The notes under the pieces: generated by a model
What the model saw: the letters and a program-made list of their open reading frames with translations, nothing else
What the model was told of the DNA's origin: nothing
Databases searched by the model: none
Made by a program: the position numbers and the translations under genes
In this document: piece after piece, positions 24,703-40,100 of the stretch
Position numbering within the stretch: the stretch's first letter is position 1
Layout of the letters: every line of letters begins with the position of its first letter
From: Pegea sp. RAD2-039
Lineage: Eukaryota > Chordata > Thaliacea > Salpida > Salpidae
Length of the DNA stretch: 64,000 nt
Reading direction: 5' to 3'
NCBI GenBank assembly: GCA_034620365.1
Contig: JAQGEQ010000043.1
Span: 434,001-498,000, forward strand

Positions 24703-27700
24703 ATGTTGGCTTCAAGTCAGCCATCTACAATTTTAACTCAATTGGGGACAATTCCTACAACTGCTAATGATTTTAATTACCACCAAGCTTTCAACAACGA
24801 CATTTTTTATGTCAATTCTTCCGGCAAACAGCAACCAACTCCAGTTGCATCGACCCCAGATTCTATTATTGAATTCAACCGTCCAACGACAAGCTACACT
24901 ACATTGGAGCGTAAGCAACATGAAACTTTTACACCGATGGATATTTCGGATTCAGCTTTAATTTCTGGAAACCAACAAACGCCAATATCCCAAAATCCAT
25001 TTTCGTCCTTAAGTAACTCCAGTGTATCGGGTTTGCTGAAGTTTGAATCTGCTTTGAACAATAATAATTTCGGATCCAGCTTCGACTCAGGAGCTACTTC
25101 ACCTCCATCCAATAACGGATCAGCAACATCTCCTAGTATCTTGAACATTCCTAAAGAACCAGTAATCAAAAACTCAAAAATTGCTAATGTGGATGCTTGT
25201 TTGGAGATGAAGCATCTTTGGGATGACTTCAATGAGCTAGGAACAGAAATGATCGTAACAAAAGCAGGAAGGTAATTAAACTATGTTTCTTTTATTTCTA
25301 GCTTACAACATTAGTGATAAGTTTAATTAACTTACAATCTTACATTTTGTAATTTAAAGTAGTTATAAAACTCAGCTGATAGATCACCGTTGAAAGTTAA
25401 ATTTTTCAAAGACTTTTTTCTTGGAGCTACTAAAAATAATCTGCGTTAACAGAATGTAAATTACTTAAATATGATTCATATAGTGATTTAAAAAAATAAC
25501 ATTTATAAAAGTTTGAATATGATTTAAACCGAAAAATTTTAAAACTTTCTAAAACACAAAAAATATTTTTTTCTAAAGTGCAATTAATAAGAAATTATGC
25601 CAAAATAATAACATTATTAAGTTAATCAAGATAAATATGATAACGATCTTTTTACTATTTGCTAAGCATATTTTTAAATTAGCAATAAAAATCAGATAAA
25701 TATGTCTTGTTGTGCCATTTTTAGTCATTATAGTGCATATTAGTGTTTAAACTCACGGCTATTTAAAAAGTTTCTATTTTTATCTTATTTTCACAACTAT
25801 AAGCATGTATTGACACAAAAAAGTTGACTGTAAAATTACAGTTCACTTTACTTGTATGTAGATACTACCTGTAAATAAATTTATCGTCATCATAACACCT
25901 TGTAAATAAAGATTATCTAGCTTATTGTATGTGATCAACAACGGCACTGACACCTCCAACCAACTTGATATTTCTAATCTGTGAACACCAGTGTAGCTGT
26001 CAAGAGTTTGAAACGACGACCATTGCTAATGTTGTCAACATTTAAAGTTTGAAGCAAGTTTGAAAGCTAGCTTTGAAAATAAGTGAATGTTAAGACCTCA
26101 CACTGATTTTATGCTCAGTTGATTTCTAATTTCAACTTTGCATTATTTGAAAAATAACTTCTTATAATACCTTAGACCTTGGTTTTTCATCTCAATTATT
26201 GAGCTGTTGAAAATACAATATTTAAAGTTTAAACATTATTTTTATTTTACTCCTGATCTTGCATTCAACGATAAATCTTCATTTTAGTAAGAAAGGTGCT
26301 TTAAATTCTTGACCTTATAGAATTTAAAATGTTTAACACGATTTACAAAATTTAAAAGCACGATGTTTTTCAGGTAGTATGTTACTTGAAACTTGTCACC
26401 GCTAAGTTAAAGATTAGAGATAAATTTTACTTCTTCAATAAATTTATTTATAAATATATGGTTTCTTATATAAGCATACTCAAACATTTATCTTAGACGA
26501 ATTATTTCTTTCAGTTTTTCTAAATTATATAATCAGACTTATAATTTTTTACTCTATTTTTTAAAAATTGTTTTGACAAATCCTAAGTCTTCGGTTTACT
26601 AGAAAAACATTCATTTAAAATGTAGTTTATTTCTAAAAGTTTAAATGAGTACAAACAGAGTAGGACCTTATGAAATAACTATTTTTTTCCGATAGACTTA
26701 ATAACTTTGAAATACAAATCTTAAACCTCGTTTGTTTTTAGCAGTAATTTTCATGACATCCAAACAGGTTCAACTCAATAAAAACCTCTAATTAATCTAC
26801 AAAAAGGAAACAAAGCAGAGTTAGAAACACCACTTAATTTTCTTTCTTGAGTAGTTATGTAAAAAGGGTTGAAAAGTGTTTTTTTATCCAACGACGCCGT
26901 AATCAAGGACCTGAGATCACAGTTTTGTGTTTTGTCAAATTAATAGTGATTGAGTATGTCTTAATGATGTCGGTATTCGTCTTTTTTCTATATTTCTCAC
27001 GGATTTAAAAAAAAGTTTGAAGAGTATAACTGCTCGCCATATACTTCTGCTTGAAAATACCTTTTACAGTCTTAACTGACATATTTTGTAAATTCAACTG
27101 AGACAAAAAACATTTTAGAGACCTTCAAGTTATTGGCTGTAAAGATGTCATGTAATTATAATATGTATCTAATTATGAATACTTTGTAACAAAATTAGTG
27201 ATTTTATTTAACCTCTGCTGTTTGAAGCTCTATTCAATATTTTAGTTTTATTGAATGTCAATTTTTCTTTAAAAAATCGAAATATCAAATTTTTTAAATC
27301 CAGATATTTTGAATGTATACAAAATGTGATTAATGTAAAACTATAAGTGTTTTATCAGATAATCTAGCTTTAAGTAAACCAAGCTACTTGAACTCGGACG
27401 TGATTTTAGTACTATTCGTTTAGTTGTTGACAACCGATACACATCTAATACCACAACTGTAGACAGCAAGTACACAATCAAGAACTGAGTGAATCGAAAA
27501 TAACATCAGATAGAATCAATTGAGAAAAAAACGCAAAATTTTTCATTTATTTAATTGATTTAAGATACCTTAAAATTACATAAACCCAAAAAACTGAAAG
27601 TTATAATTGTTTCTTATACTTTTAGCTTTTACAATGAACAACAATCAGTAACAGTCTCAATAAATGTCATTGTTTTAATGTCAGGAGAATGTTTCCTACG

Positions 27701-30700
27701 TTTCAAGTTAAAGCTTTTGGTATGGATGCAAGTAGTGAATATATTTTGATGATGGATTTTCTGCCGGTAGACGACAAGAGATACCGATATGCTTTTCACA
27801 CGTAAGAGACCTTCTATTTTTGCTTTTTTAAGTCTAACAAAATTTTTGTTACAAATTTTAATAAACGAAACTTATGTTTTATTTAAACTAACTATTAGTA
27901 CACAATTATTTGAGAAACTAAGTATAACAGATTTTGTTCTTTCAATGTAGAATTTGTTTTGTAATTTGAATAGTTTGACCTGATAATAGGTTTCGGTTCA
28001 CTTTGAAGCGTCTTTATGTGCTAGTAGTTAAGAGCAGAACTTTAGAACTATTGAATCGATCAATCATATTTTGAATGTTGCCTATAATTTTATGTCATCG
28101 TTTTACTTTATTCCCTATTCCAGAAATCAAATTTTTTAGTTTATCGCTTCATTGATCACACACAAAAGCTGTAATCACTTTTAAACGGTTTCTGTCAGAT
28201 AACAAGAGTAGAAGTTAAAACTTTAGATGCATGATTCTTGTTCGCCACCAACGATGAATACACCTCTTCACTAACGTTTCACCTGGTGTGGGAATTAAAA
28301 CTAGAATTTAAGTTTCTTCTGTCAATCAGATTACTTTAAAGCATCAGGTTTTCCAGCTCTAACACAACGAATAAAAACATTTAGTTCTAAAGATCAATTA
28401 TCTCAGCTATAATTGATTTAAATCTATTTGTGAAATTATTAAATGTTTTTGTTTCGTATTCTTTTGTAACAGATATTATCTTTAAACTAAAATGATTAAA
28501 TAAATAAATACTTTTTATTGTTGCAATAACTTACTATCAAAAATGAACTTACAATGTAAAACACTGTTTAATCTAACTTACTTCGAAACTGTCGTTGAAG
28601 GCTCACTATTTTACTATAAATAAGATCAATTTCAAGGTAAACGATTTTACATCTAAGATTAGTTTTATACTCTGATTAAGAACACTTTGAATGAAAACTT
28701 AAAAAATTTTAATTAACGAAGTCTTATGAGAACATTTTTTTAATGATGAATCTTATATAAAAGATAAACTCGTCAAATGTTCAATAGAAAGACTAAACTT
28801 ATTGAGAAGCAACTAATGCTAACTAATTAACTTTTTTAGAACATGCCAATTGAGTTTAAGGCATTTGCGTGAAGATATTTTTATTGTAAAAGTTTTAATT
28901 ATTTCCTGAATTCGTTCAATGGTATCACAGGCTCATTATTTTACAGGAGGATTATAATGAACTTGTAAATATAGTATCTGGTATTTTTAAAATAGGTTTT
29001 AAAACATTAAAAATATTTTTCAAAGTAACAAATTTAGTTACAAGGTAATCTTTGCTTAGGATAAAAACATAAGCAATATTAAACTATTAATCGTGTTTAG
29101 ATCAAGTTGGTCTGTTGCTGGAAAGGCAGATGCTAACATGCCTCCAAGAATTCATGTACATCCTGACTCTCCTGCAAAAGGTTCTCATTGGATGAAGCAA
29201 ATTGTATCTTTCGATAAACTCAAACTTACAAACAATCTTTTGGATGACAACGGACATGTAAGTCGAATCTATTAACCCGAAAGATGATTTATTTGAATAT
29301 TATTTTTTTAATCTGATTTGATTAATAATATTTTTTCATTGTAACCAAATTAAATAAAATCAAGTTGTTTGAAACGTACAACTTTAATCAAATATATCTG
29401 TCATATCAGTTTTAATTATCTGACTAAATTTTCTTCGCTTTTTTTATATCTGCTTCAAGTTTTAGATACTGAAAAATATTAATAAACACAACAGTCGAAA
29501 TTACAGACATAACGCAATAGAATTAATTGTTTATCTAATCGCTTATAATTAAAACTTTAAAAGTTTCACCTTCTGCGATATAACTCATAATAGCACAAAA
29601 TATTTCTTAAAGTCTTTGAAAAATAAACTTTTAGCTACAAGCTCTAATATAAAAATAAACTGGAAGAGCTATTTTCCAATCATAAAACATTAAATTTAAA
29701 AGTATAGCGATCATTAAATTATATTAGAAGCTTTTAAAAAGATTAGATTTTTATCGATAACTTAAATCTTACCACAAATATAAAGAAGCTTTATCTACGT
29801 CTGTTGTTAGATTATGTTGGATTTTAATGATAAAGATAAAATAGATATGTAATTAAAACTTCAGTCATCAATATCTGAAAAATTTGTGATGCAATTTACT
29901 TAAACCAAACGTATGTATTTCTACACTAAGTAATTTTAAAACAATAGTATATCAAAGCTTTCTAAATAGATCAAAACTATAATATTATTTATATGCAATA
30001 CCTCATCACCATTTTATTTTAGTTTAAAAATACTATTCTGCCGCAGACTTAAGCAATTAGGTAATTTTTAAAAGTTGAAATTAAATAAAGTATTGAAGTG
30101 TGATTAGTAAATGTAAAATATATCATTTCGATAGCTCTACCACCGTTAACGTGATTTGAAAATTACGCCATTTTGTGTTTATTCTAGAAAAAAAAAATTA
30201 AATATCTTTAATAGGTTTACAGAGTTTAAACAAAAATGAACTGATATCATAAAGAAATATCTTAACAAAAATAAAAATACTGTTTTTTTATTATTAGTTA
30301 ATTCAAATTTGATTTCTATGATCTAACAAAACGTTAATATATTCTATCAAAACGTTATCATTTTCAAAAGCCTATAATTTTTTTAAGATTTTTTATTTAA
30401 TGATTAAATTTTTCAGATAATTCTAAATTCAATGCATCGGTTTCAGCCGAGGTTTCATGTTGTGTTGAACGATAACAGTCGGGGAAGTGCCGGTCGTGCA
30501 GAAGAAAATTATAAAACTTTTGTGTTTGAAGAAACAAAGTTTTATGCTGTAACTGCTTATCAGAATCATAGGGTAAGTTTCTACATACATCATACATTTA
30601 AGTAAAGTTCACATAAAATGATGTACTTGAAAGTTTTTTGTCGACTTTTCAACTTTTAAATATATATATATCTAAAAATATTATGTAATATATTTTTTAA

Positions 30701-33700
30701 CAAAAAGCGTTTGTCAAGAAGTGTAATCAACAAAAACTAAGTTCTTAGTGAGAATTCTAAACCTTATAAGTATATTTGCTATGATTTATCCGCTATTGAA
30801 AGTGTATATCAGTTAGAAGCATCTTGAAAATCTACTTTGAAAGAATAAGATGACAATTATTTGAAAAGTCTTTTCAGAATTCTTTTGGTGCTATTGTGTA
30901 AAAACACTTGAGTTATTAAATGACTGTTCTCAAAGAGTTTTCATTTTTTAAATTTTGAAATATTATTTTAGATTATTAGTATTTTTCTTCCGTTTCTACA
31001 TTTATCTTGAATGCATGGTCAGACACTTTATGAACCAAATCCAAGCTAAGTCCTGAACCCAAGTTATCAAATCTTCAGTAGTTGCCATTCATAAAGTTGA
31101 CTTTTGAAAATAATTGATCAAACCTGGAGAATGTTTGCACAGTAAACCTATGCATAAATCTGGATTTGAATTTCTAAACATGACTTAACTAGTAGGTATT
31201 TTTGACTTTTGGTTAATTTCACCTAAAATACAGAACTTTGTCTGACTGACAACCAAAGATTTGCTATCGTTGCTTCGAACTCTTTCAACTTTTATGTTGA
31301 TATTTTCTCTGGTAATATTTTGAGCGTGTCCGTATGATAGAATATGAACGCATTCTTGTCGTATTTTCTTGGTTCTGCATGAATTCTATCCTTACAAGAG
31401 TGGGTTTTCCTCAGTTAGATCGCTTAAATGGCGAGCAATATTTTTATAAGAACCTATAACTTCAACTCAAGCGACAAACCGACCAGGTGCAGATAAGGAT
31501 TTTTGAAGTAAGGCTTTAGTGTGAGGGGTAACTTATGATATACAAAACTCAACGCAATACCTTAAATCTCAAAACTTATGGGGGTGCCTACTGTTCCACA
31601 TAAATCCAATTCATTGGCCCAAAAGAAGAAGTAACTGTTTGAAAATAAATTGACTTTACTTCACTGTTAGGTTGTCACGCACTTTTGCAAGCTTGTAATA
31701 CTGTCATTCATCACTTTATTATTCTTCTTTTAATAAAAGACTTCAAATGAATGGAGGTATTTTCGCCCAGCACCTCATTTTAACTCCCTATTTACTCTCA
31801 ATTACTGTTTCTTTTTCTACTATCAGCCATCAAGCTATTTATCATATCTTTTGTTGTATAATCTGCGACAATTTACTTAGCAAGCCATACCTTTTAAATA
31901 ACTGACCTATATGAATCAGATTCTTTTGTTAAAAAAGTTGTGAAAACAACGAGCTATATACCGTAATGATTATTACAAAAGCCATTGAACTACACAGAAT
32001 TTTGACTTCAAATCGATACATCATGATTACCAATAATCTATTTTTTCAAGTCTTTTAACATCCGTTCAACTATTAATGACTATTTACAGGAAATTCATTT
32101 AATCTTGCACCTAGAAGTGTGTCACTAACTTATTTTTATCTTCATTGTTAAATTACTTTGTTTATTTATTTAGCCAGGTAATCGGGTTTTCAAAGACGCT
32201 TGCGTTAAGTTATTGCGGAAAACAGACTGTTTGTTAAGTAAACAAGATAATTAAGGGTCGATTTGGCAGGCTACACTTGTTAAAACTACTCAATTAAAAG
32301 TAATCTTGTGGTTTTTGAAAGTATTAAAGATTCACTTAATTTATAAGATTTATTACCTTACAAAATATGAACTTGTTAACAAAAACATTGTTTTTAAATG
32401 GTCTTTAACAAGAATGGTCAACGTGTTCAAAATTTTAGATATGTTAGGAAAATAAAAATATTTGGTAAATATTCGATCACGTTCAATAGATTTTGATTTT
32501 TTTTTAAATGGTAAAAACTAAACATTTGGAATTTTTTTATAAATATTAATATTACTGATCAAAAAATAGCTCGTCAATTTTATCTAGTTTTCATTAGATA
32601 ATTGTTCAAGTTATTTAGAAATTGTTAACTGACGTTTATCCGTGATTAATTCTCTCAAGTCACTTACATCAATGTTCATCTTACTCGAGTATTTATCTCT
32701 TCTATCACCTATAGATCACTTTTTTTCTAATTTTAAATCCAATTTTATAACTTATTAGGTTTAATTATTATTATAACCTATTTTATACCTTTATTAACAT
32801 AACTTTATTATCTCAATATCAAGTTGAAACTTATTTCAAAATGCTTTTTTGAGCTGGACTATTCTTTTAATCAGAAAGTATTCAAAAATCATCTTCATTT
32901 ACTCACTAATGAGACAGGTGTTTTATGACCTTTTTTTTCATCGTATGACGCGCGTCATCATTTCGATTTAGTGAAAATTTGCTTGAAAACGTTTCTTTCT
33001 GAAAAACTTTTGTGGTGACTTTGGCACGTAATGCAAACAACCCGCTTTGAGATCTTTTTATTTATTTGCATTTCTATTATGATAACTTAGTTGGAAATTG
33101 ATAGCAACTTTTTTGGCTGAGATGTAACTTTATCACTATTTAAACTTTTGTAGTTACTTTTGTGGTTAAACTGGTGTAAATATAAAGCTGCAATTTAGTT
33201 CTTTATATTTATTTTATTATTATTATTGATTTGTTTACTATTCTTTTATATCCTTTTAAATTACTTTTATCATTTTTTCTCTGTAATTGCTATTAAGCTA
33301 TATAAAAAGAAGCTTAATTGATTTTATCAAATCCTAGCTCTGACTCAACCTCTGTCTCTTCTACGAGTTTTAGTACCAGCTGCCTACAATTTACCTCCAT
33401 CTGTTTTAGTCCCATTTAGATGCTGAAGTGGAATAGTACCGTCTGCACGCAGAATGACTTTTAGCGTAACGAAAAGACCCATTTCATTTGCCACATAAAC
33501 TGGAACTGAACGCTAGAGAATATAATTGATGAGAGTAAAGAATGGCAGAAGATAGTATAATATTCCTAGATTTATAGCTGAATATTTTAAACCTTTTCAC
33601 ATCTATTAAAAGATACTTTATAATCCTAAAATATCTTCCAGTTATTTGCATCCCACTAGTATTGCAACCAGGTTTTTAAGTCAAGTATTTTTTAGTAATT

Positions 33701-36700
33701 GTTGATGTAAGAATCAAACAATTTGTAGTTGACTTCCTCGATTAAGCTTGGTTTCAATTTGATTTACAAATAACAAAAAAAGAAATAATATAGTTCTTCA
33801 TGTTTTTCATAAATTATTTAAACTAAATAAATAAAGATTTATCATCAAAAGACTTTTCTGATAAATTTGCAAACAGAACAAACGTTTTTTTATATTATGT
33901 TCAGAATATTTATGGTCTTTTGTAAAAATAGTATTTTATTTTTTCTAATATTTATAAAGATAAACTCAAATCTTATCTTTACCAACTAAAACCTGAAGAT
34001 GCTTTCTTGGATTACTTTAGCCAACAACAAATCAATGATAAATTATATATATGGTCAATCCAGTATCTATAACTTAACAGCTTGTTAATGAGTAACAAAA
34101 ATTATTCAAAAAAATGGTTAAAGAAAATTTATTATAAAAAATAAAAACGTTGATTTATATCACAATTATCAATGTCAAGCGTTGAGTGAGAGCTGTAATA
34201 TCTTTTGATTTATATCTTACAAAAAGATTGATACAAAGCTAACATTATTAAGTACCAAACTTAATAATCCTTACTGCTGCTATTTTAATTTACGGTTTTA
34301 TATTCAACTATCATGCATAAACTTAACATATGTTCAACTGAACCAAACAATTTTCTAATTTAATTACTTAGAAATAAAATTCTCCGAAAAACTACCGTAA
34401 ATATATTTCCGATTTTGATGTAAATACAATGTGAATCAAAATTATTTAGTTCAATTCTACAATAAAAGTACCACATTTGGGGCAATCGAATTTGACAAAA
34501 TATATTGGCATCAAAAATATCCAAAATCGGAATAAAAGATTATAGAGTTATTTTACATACCAATGATATTTCAAATTTGGCTTAAGTTTTGACTGTGTTA
34601 CTGTTTATAATCTGTTTAATCAAAAAAAATTTGTTGCTACAGATAACTCAACTGAAAATTGATAAGAATCCTTTTGCAAAAGGTTTTCGGGATTGTAATA
34701 CTGAAGAATAGTAAGTGTTGACGTTTTATTCTTTTTTACATCCTTAAAGGAGTTATTTCTACATATTATGGAGGCTTTCGTTTTTTTAATGTTTTAGCAA
34801 AAGATTACAGTTAGGATTTTCTAACTATTTTTTTTTAAATGTCAGACATTTAATTTTTAATCCTATAATGAAAATTATTTAGTAACTGTCTTTTATATTT
34901 ATTTGCATACATCAAAAAACTAAGAATAACTCTAAAATAAAACCACAGCTTAAAGCATACAAATATAAAGTTTTCAAAGAAACCAAATCGTAAACATAAA
35001 AGACACTAATCTCGTTTAATTCAAATGCTTTAAGTTATAATGCAGACACGTAACATTTACAGATTCGTATATCAACGTGCTCTAAATGTCACTTTGAGTT
35101 GGAATTAATCAATTCCTTAGAAGAAGTTAATGATTGATTATGTTTGTAGCAAAAAAGTCAGTAATCGGTAATTTTGATTACAAGCAACATATCCCCTTAC
35201 TTTATTGTAGTCACCTTTAATTTACTTGTGCTTTTTCATATTACACTTGAAAATTAGTAATCATGCAATACTGAATAGTTTTCATTTATTTATCTATTCA
35301 ACGCGTGGCTGCGAGTGATAAATTCAACGGCTCTTACGGCGAATAAAAACCAAATATTACGAGCAAAGAGATAATTGAAAGGTCTTAGATATCACAATTT
35401 GAGATTAATAGAGAAAGAATGTTTTATACGTCGCATATTCTAATGAGTTATTTTTAATAATATTAACTAAGAAAACTAACTTGCAAAGAACAAAAGAATA
35501 TATTTTACTTTGGTTGATCTAAAAGTTGAATTAAAAGGTATGCTTCGTCTTGTAATTATCTTCTATTAGATGACCAAGTGACAAAAAATTTTGACCATCT
35601 GCAGTTTAATGCAATAATTATATTCATTCTAAAGCAGTAAACTAAAGAATACATTTTATTATTTCATTTTATAACTAAACCTTTTTGTAAATTGTTAAGC
35701 TGTAAGGAAAATGCTTTTACGATGTCTTGCTTTAAATATTTAACTAAATTTCGATAATAGTTGATAATTTGAACTTTTAAATTAGTATTTTAGTATTTAG
35801 ATATAATGAAAAAAGTACATAAAGTTATATTACTTCATTACTACTACTAAACCAGTCAAATGCTTCTTATAGCTTCAACCATTTAAAAAAAGTTTGTCAA
35901 GAAATTATCTTTTCAATCTGTTAACACATCTTGAACATAACCTTATAACAGCTGGTTTTAATATTTTCCACGAGACGGGAGCCTGTTTTACGAATACTTT
36001 TAGTTTAATAGAAACTTTTTATTTACAGATATTTACAACGGTACAAATCAATCGTCACTAAAACTTTATTCATCTTTCTTACACTTTTCATATTTTAATT
36101 ACAGCGCAATGGAGGTGTTAGGAAACTACTCGAATCAACATGCATCGAATAGTGGGCGGGTTTCAACAAACAATAACAGTCGTAACCACCACCGACCTAG
36201 CTCTCTTCAATTAATGGGGGTGGCTGCTAAACATAAAGTCTTACAAATGAATCAAACTGGTAAAAAAGGTCTTACTCAGTTTGTTGGCGTCTTTTTATTA
36301 GTAGCTAAAAAAAACTTTCTGGTGGTTAAGCTATCATCGCATCTGATAAACAGTGTGAACTGAAATCGTGATATTATTCAAATTTAGTTTTGTTCATAGG
36401 AGGCTGTCGGTAGTATGCGATGATAAACGTTTTAATACTACAATTAGAGAACAAGATAAAAATTTATATAGCTAATGATGCTTCTAGTATTAAACATTTT
36501 TACTAGCTTATAATAGACAAAAATTCTTATTTGATCTTTTAGTTATTTAAATATGTTAACTTTGTTGTTTATTCAGATAAAGAGATGCGTACAGTGAGAG
36601 AAAGACGATCCTCGGGTAGCAGTCAGAACTCTTCGCCTTTAAATGTTTATACGCCGCCAATGAACAATGAACAAATTATCAATATGCACTTTACGACAGT

Positions 36701-37148
36701 TCATCCAAAACCATACAGTAGTTCAGCAATTGTAACCTCTGCACCATCCTCACTAGCAACAACAGCTCTGTCATCAACCTCTGAATCTTCTACTTTGAGT
36801 CTTCATCACAAGTCAAATGAATTTTCACAACTAGCAATGATTGAGAACTCTACATCAGGAGCCTTTCTTGCAGCACCTCATCCTCATCATCAGTTTCATT
36901 ATCCCCAGCCAACCCACGGAACAATGATGCCTTCTTTTGATGAGTCAAGACCTTCAAGTTACAAATATCACTCTCAAAACACATATGGTAATTACTATCA
37001 TACACACCATACCAGATATAACCCATATCCAAATGTACCAGCAAAACTACACCATTATTCTGGACCCACAACCAGTAATATGAATCAGGCAGTTTATTCT
37101 GATTACGCAGGTGCAGTTTGCCCATATCCTATGTATGAAAATAGGTAA
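24703..37148 (+). CDS. Tbx1/10: T-box transcription factor, Tbx1/10 subfamily
   Basis: Seven exons (24703-25271, 27685-27801, 29101-29257, 30417-30572, 34643-34710, 36105-36259, 36577-37148) join in phase to 597 residues. An in-frame TAA 24 bases before the ATG supports the start. Residues 1-165 are Ser/Thr/Asn/Gln-rich. The T-box runs from about 166 to 352: [84 protein letters not shown]. The [10 protein letters not shown] and [12 protein letters not shown] strings fit Tbx1/10 better than Tbx15/18/22 or Brachyury. The C-terminus is Ser/His/Tyr/Pro-rich. In chordates Tbx1/10 controls pharyngeal and cardiopharyngeal development; here that is inferred from family. Introns reach 4.1 kb. The stop overlaps a donor-like AG|GTAATT, so a longer isoform is possible. 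Confidence 0.93.
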
Positions 37149-40100
37149 TTGGAAGTTAAGAAATATATTTTTCAGCTGTCACTGAAAATTCTGTTAGTTT
37201 GAAATGCTATAAACAAGGAGTGATGAGAAGATTTTGAATTTTGTTAGCTTGATCATATGCTGCTAAACTTTGGTAACCTAACTTCAAAAATCCTGCCATT
37301 TATTCATACAAACTCTGAGTGCATCTTTACAATTATTCTTTTAGAGAAAAAGAACAAATAAAAAGTCAAAAAAGGAAAAATAATTTCAAATCAAATTATT
37401 GTACTTTTAATCAGAGTCAAGTTACTAATACAGGTTTAAATGTTAGTAAATCAAATGATATTTTTTGATGTGTTTTGATATCTCAAGCTTCGCTTGAACT
37501 TTTTAATATCCTACAAAATTAAATTTGCTAAAATTTATCTTGATAAAGTTTCATAGAAATATTTTTGACTGTAAAATCTATATAATATCAATTTGATGAT
37601 ATTATAATATTGTTATCTTTTCTAAATCGTACTTTATTCACTAGTTTATGTTTGCTATTTTTGTTATTTAGCATGATTATCTAAAATTGAAAACACAATT
37701 ATATATTTTCGGGAATTCTTTTTTTTAATCAAACTCTAATTATTTGTGTTTCAAAATGAGATTTTCAGATAAAGAGTATATTTTAGAATACTTTAGTGTA
37801 AACATTTCGATATTTTTCCTTTTAACTTTGTAATATGATTTAGTATTTAGCAGCAAGAACACTATATCAGTTAGATTCATTTTTATTCTGTCACCATATT
37901 TTGCTTAAGTTTTTTTTCCTGCAATACTTTCACCTTACTCTTCTTTTTACAATGTGATGGCAAACTCCATTTTGATTAGTTTAAACAGAAAAATTTACAA
38001 AGACATAGAAATAATGAAAGTTGACTATAAACATCAAATATATAATTTTTAAATAAATAAATACTTTGATAGATTTAATTAAGAAAAAGCTTGTAAAGTT
38101 GAATGGTAGTTTGTGGTTATTTAAAGTTTAATATTTCTTTAAATAATTTTCACCCGTTTATAATGATATAAAAAACTAATTATTATAATTGTAAAGTTGA
38201 AACTTTAAAAATGTAGCAATCAAACACAATGTGTTGAATTACTATCAATAACTTAAGTCAGAACAGTTTTCAGAACGATATATTTCATCTTTTTGTTTTA
38301 ACCGACCACTAAAAGATTATTTTTTAAATTTTATTGAAGTATAATGTTATAAAAATATAGTTAAATCTATTTATTAACAGCTGATATAAGAAGCAGACAT
38401 ATTTATGATAAAAATTGGTATAAAAAGTATAAAAATTCTACTACGCATTTTCAAGCAAGATCAAGAAGAAACCAAAAGACCTAAAAAATAGGTTTTTGCG
38501 GTGAAAGAAAAAAAAAACTTTTAATAAACAACTCTCTTTAAAATATCCAAGTTTTTAATACCATCACAAAGCTAATAACAATTTTATTAACTTTTTGAAA
38601 GGTTATGAGAATAAAAATTGCTTTTAATTATTTTACCAAAGAAAATCCTTTCAAAATATATAGAAAAAACTTTTGAGAAAAAAAAGTTGTCAAAGTTTAA
38701 TCTGATAAAGAACAGATATTTTCTCAAAAAAATTATTCAAAGCATGTCAAACTATTTACTGTTGCAAAGTTTTTTTGCTATCGTGGTATTTTAAATTTAA
38801 AAAATATGTAATCTTAAAAATATATATAAAATATCAAACTAAAAAGTAAATAATTTACCAAGGCCTAATTTTAAGATAATTCAAATTAATTCTGTTTAAA
38901 CGATTAAAAACAGCAAATACAAATTATATTGTTTCGTATGACTTCAATTGCACAAATTACGTTATTCACTTTTTATACAAATAAGAAAATTAGGAACTTT
39001 AGTTTGATATTTTTTCATAATTAAGCGAATAAGAAATTCTCTTTTAAGAAAATTATAGAAAAAAGATTTTATTCATTTTATTTATTAAATAGTAGAAAAC
39101 TAATCGTCTTAAATGAATCGATACATTTTGTTTGCTAGATATCAGAGAAAATAGATTCCACTTGTCAATAATCACTCTATAATTATCAAAAAGCCACTAG
39201 CAAATTTTGCATAAAGTTTTTTTTTTTCAAAAAGTACTTTATATGAAATCAAAGTTATGACTGTAGCTAAAAACCATTCAAATGTTTTGCCCCATTTAAT
39301 GGCATTACAGTTTTAATTAGTATCTTTTAAACGTTTTAATTTATATAAAAATTTGTTTTATTAGTAATAGCGAAAAGCAGAAAGAAAAACTTTTTTTCAA
39401 AAAAGCTTTCAAACTTTAAATTCATTACCAAAAATTGTTAATCTGAAGGTATAGACTGTTTAATAAATTAAATAAGAATAAACTTCAACTTAATCAAAAA
39501 ATATCAGTAGTTTTTTCATGTGTTTTATAAATTCATCCAAATTTGAAATACGTTTGATAAAACTAAACGTTTTAATTTTTTTACTCATAAAAAATAATAT
39601 TTATAAAACGTAAAGTTTCCATTTTTTCGAAAGTAATCAAACTCTTTTATCTTATTCATAGTCATTACCTCTTCTTCTAACTAATCGAGTAGAGCCATTT
39701 CAAAACTTCTTTCAATTTAAACATAATAAATTGTCAACAACATACAATTACCATTTAAAATACAAAAGTTAATAAAATCATCTGAACTACAGCAAAAAAT
39801 ATATCTAAATTCTTGGATATAACTGAGTTAAAAATCAAATGACAATCGCACATTTCAAACAGTTTAAAGTTACTTAAAGCATTAATTGAAATTTACAAGT
39901 CTTGAAAAATAGTTATAAAAATATATATACATTCCAAAAAGCTAAGCTACCATTAGGATAAGGAATTAGCAGTTGAGGACTTTCAAAGCACCTTCGATGA
40001 CCAAGTCCAAGCTTTTAAAATAGTTTTAAAGGTCAAAGATCTTAATCAGTCAAAGCAATCGTTATAAATGTTGTATACTTGATGTGAAACTATTTCTGAT

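Noticed and set aside
24733-25232. Overlapping minus-strand and out-of-frame frames within Tbx1/10 exon 1
   Set aside because: They are shadows of the real exon, whose frame continues in phase into the T-box.
36850-37125. 91-codon minus-strand frame
   Set aside because: It lies antisense to the last Tbx1/10 exon and has no family features.
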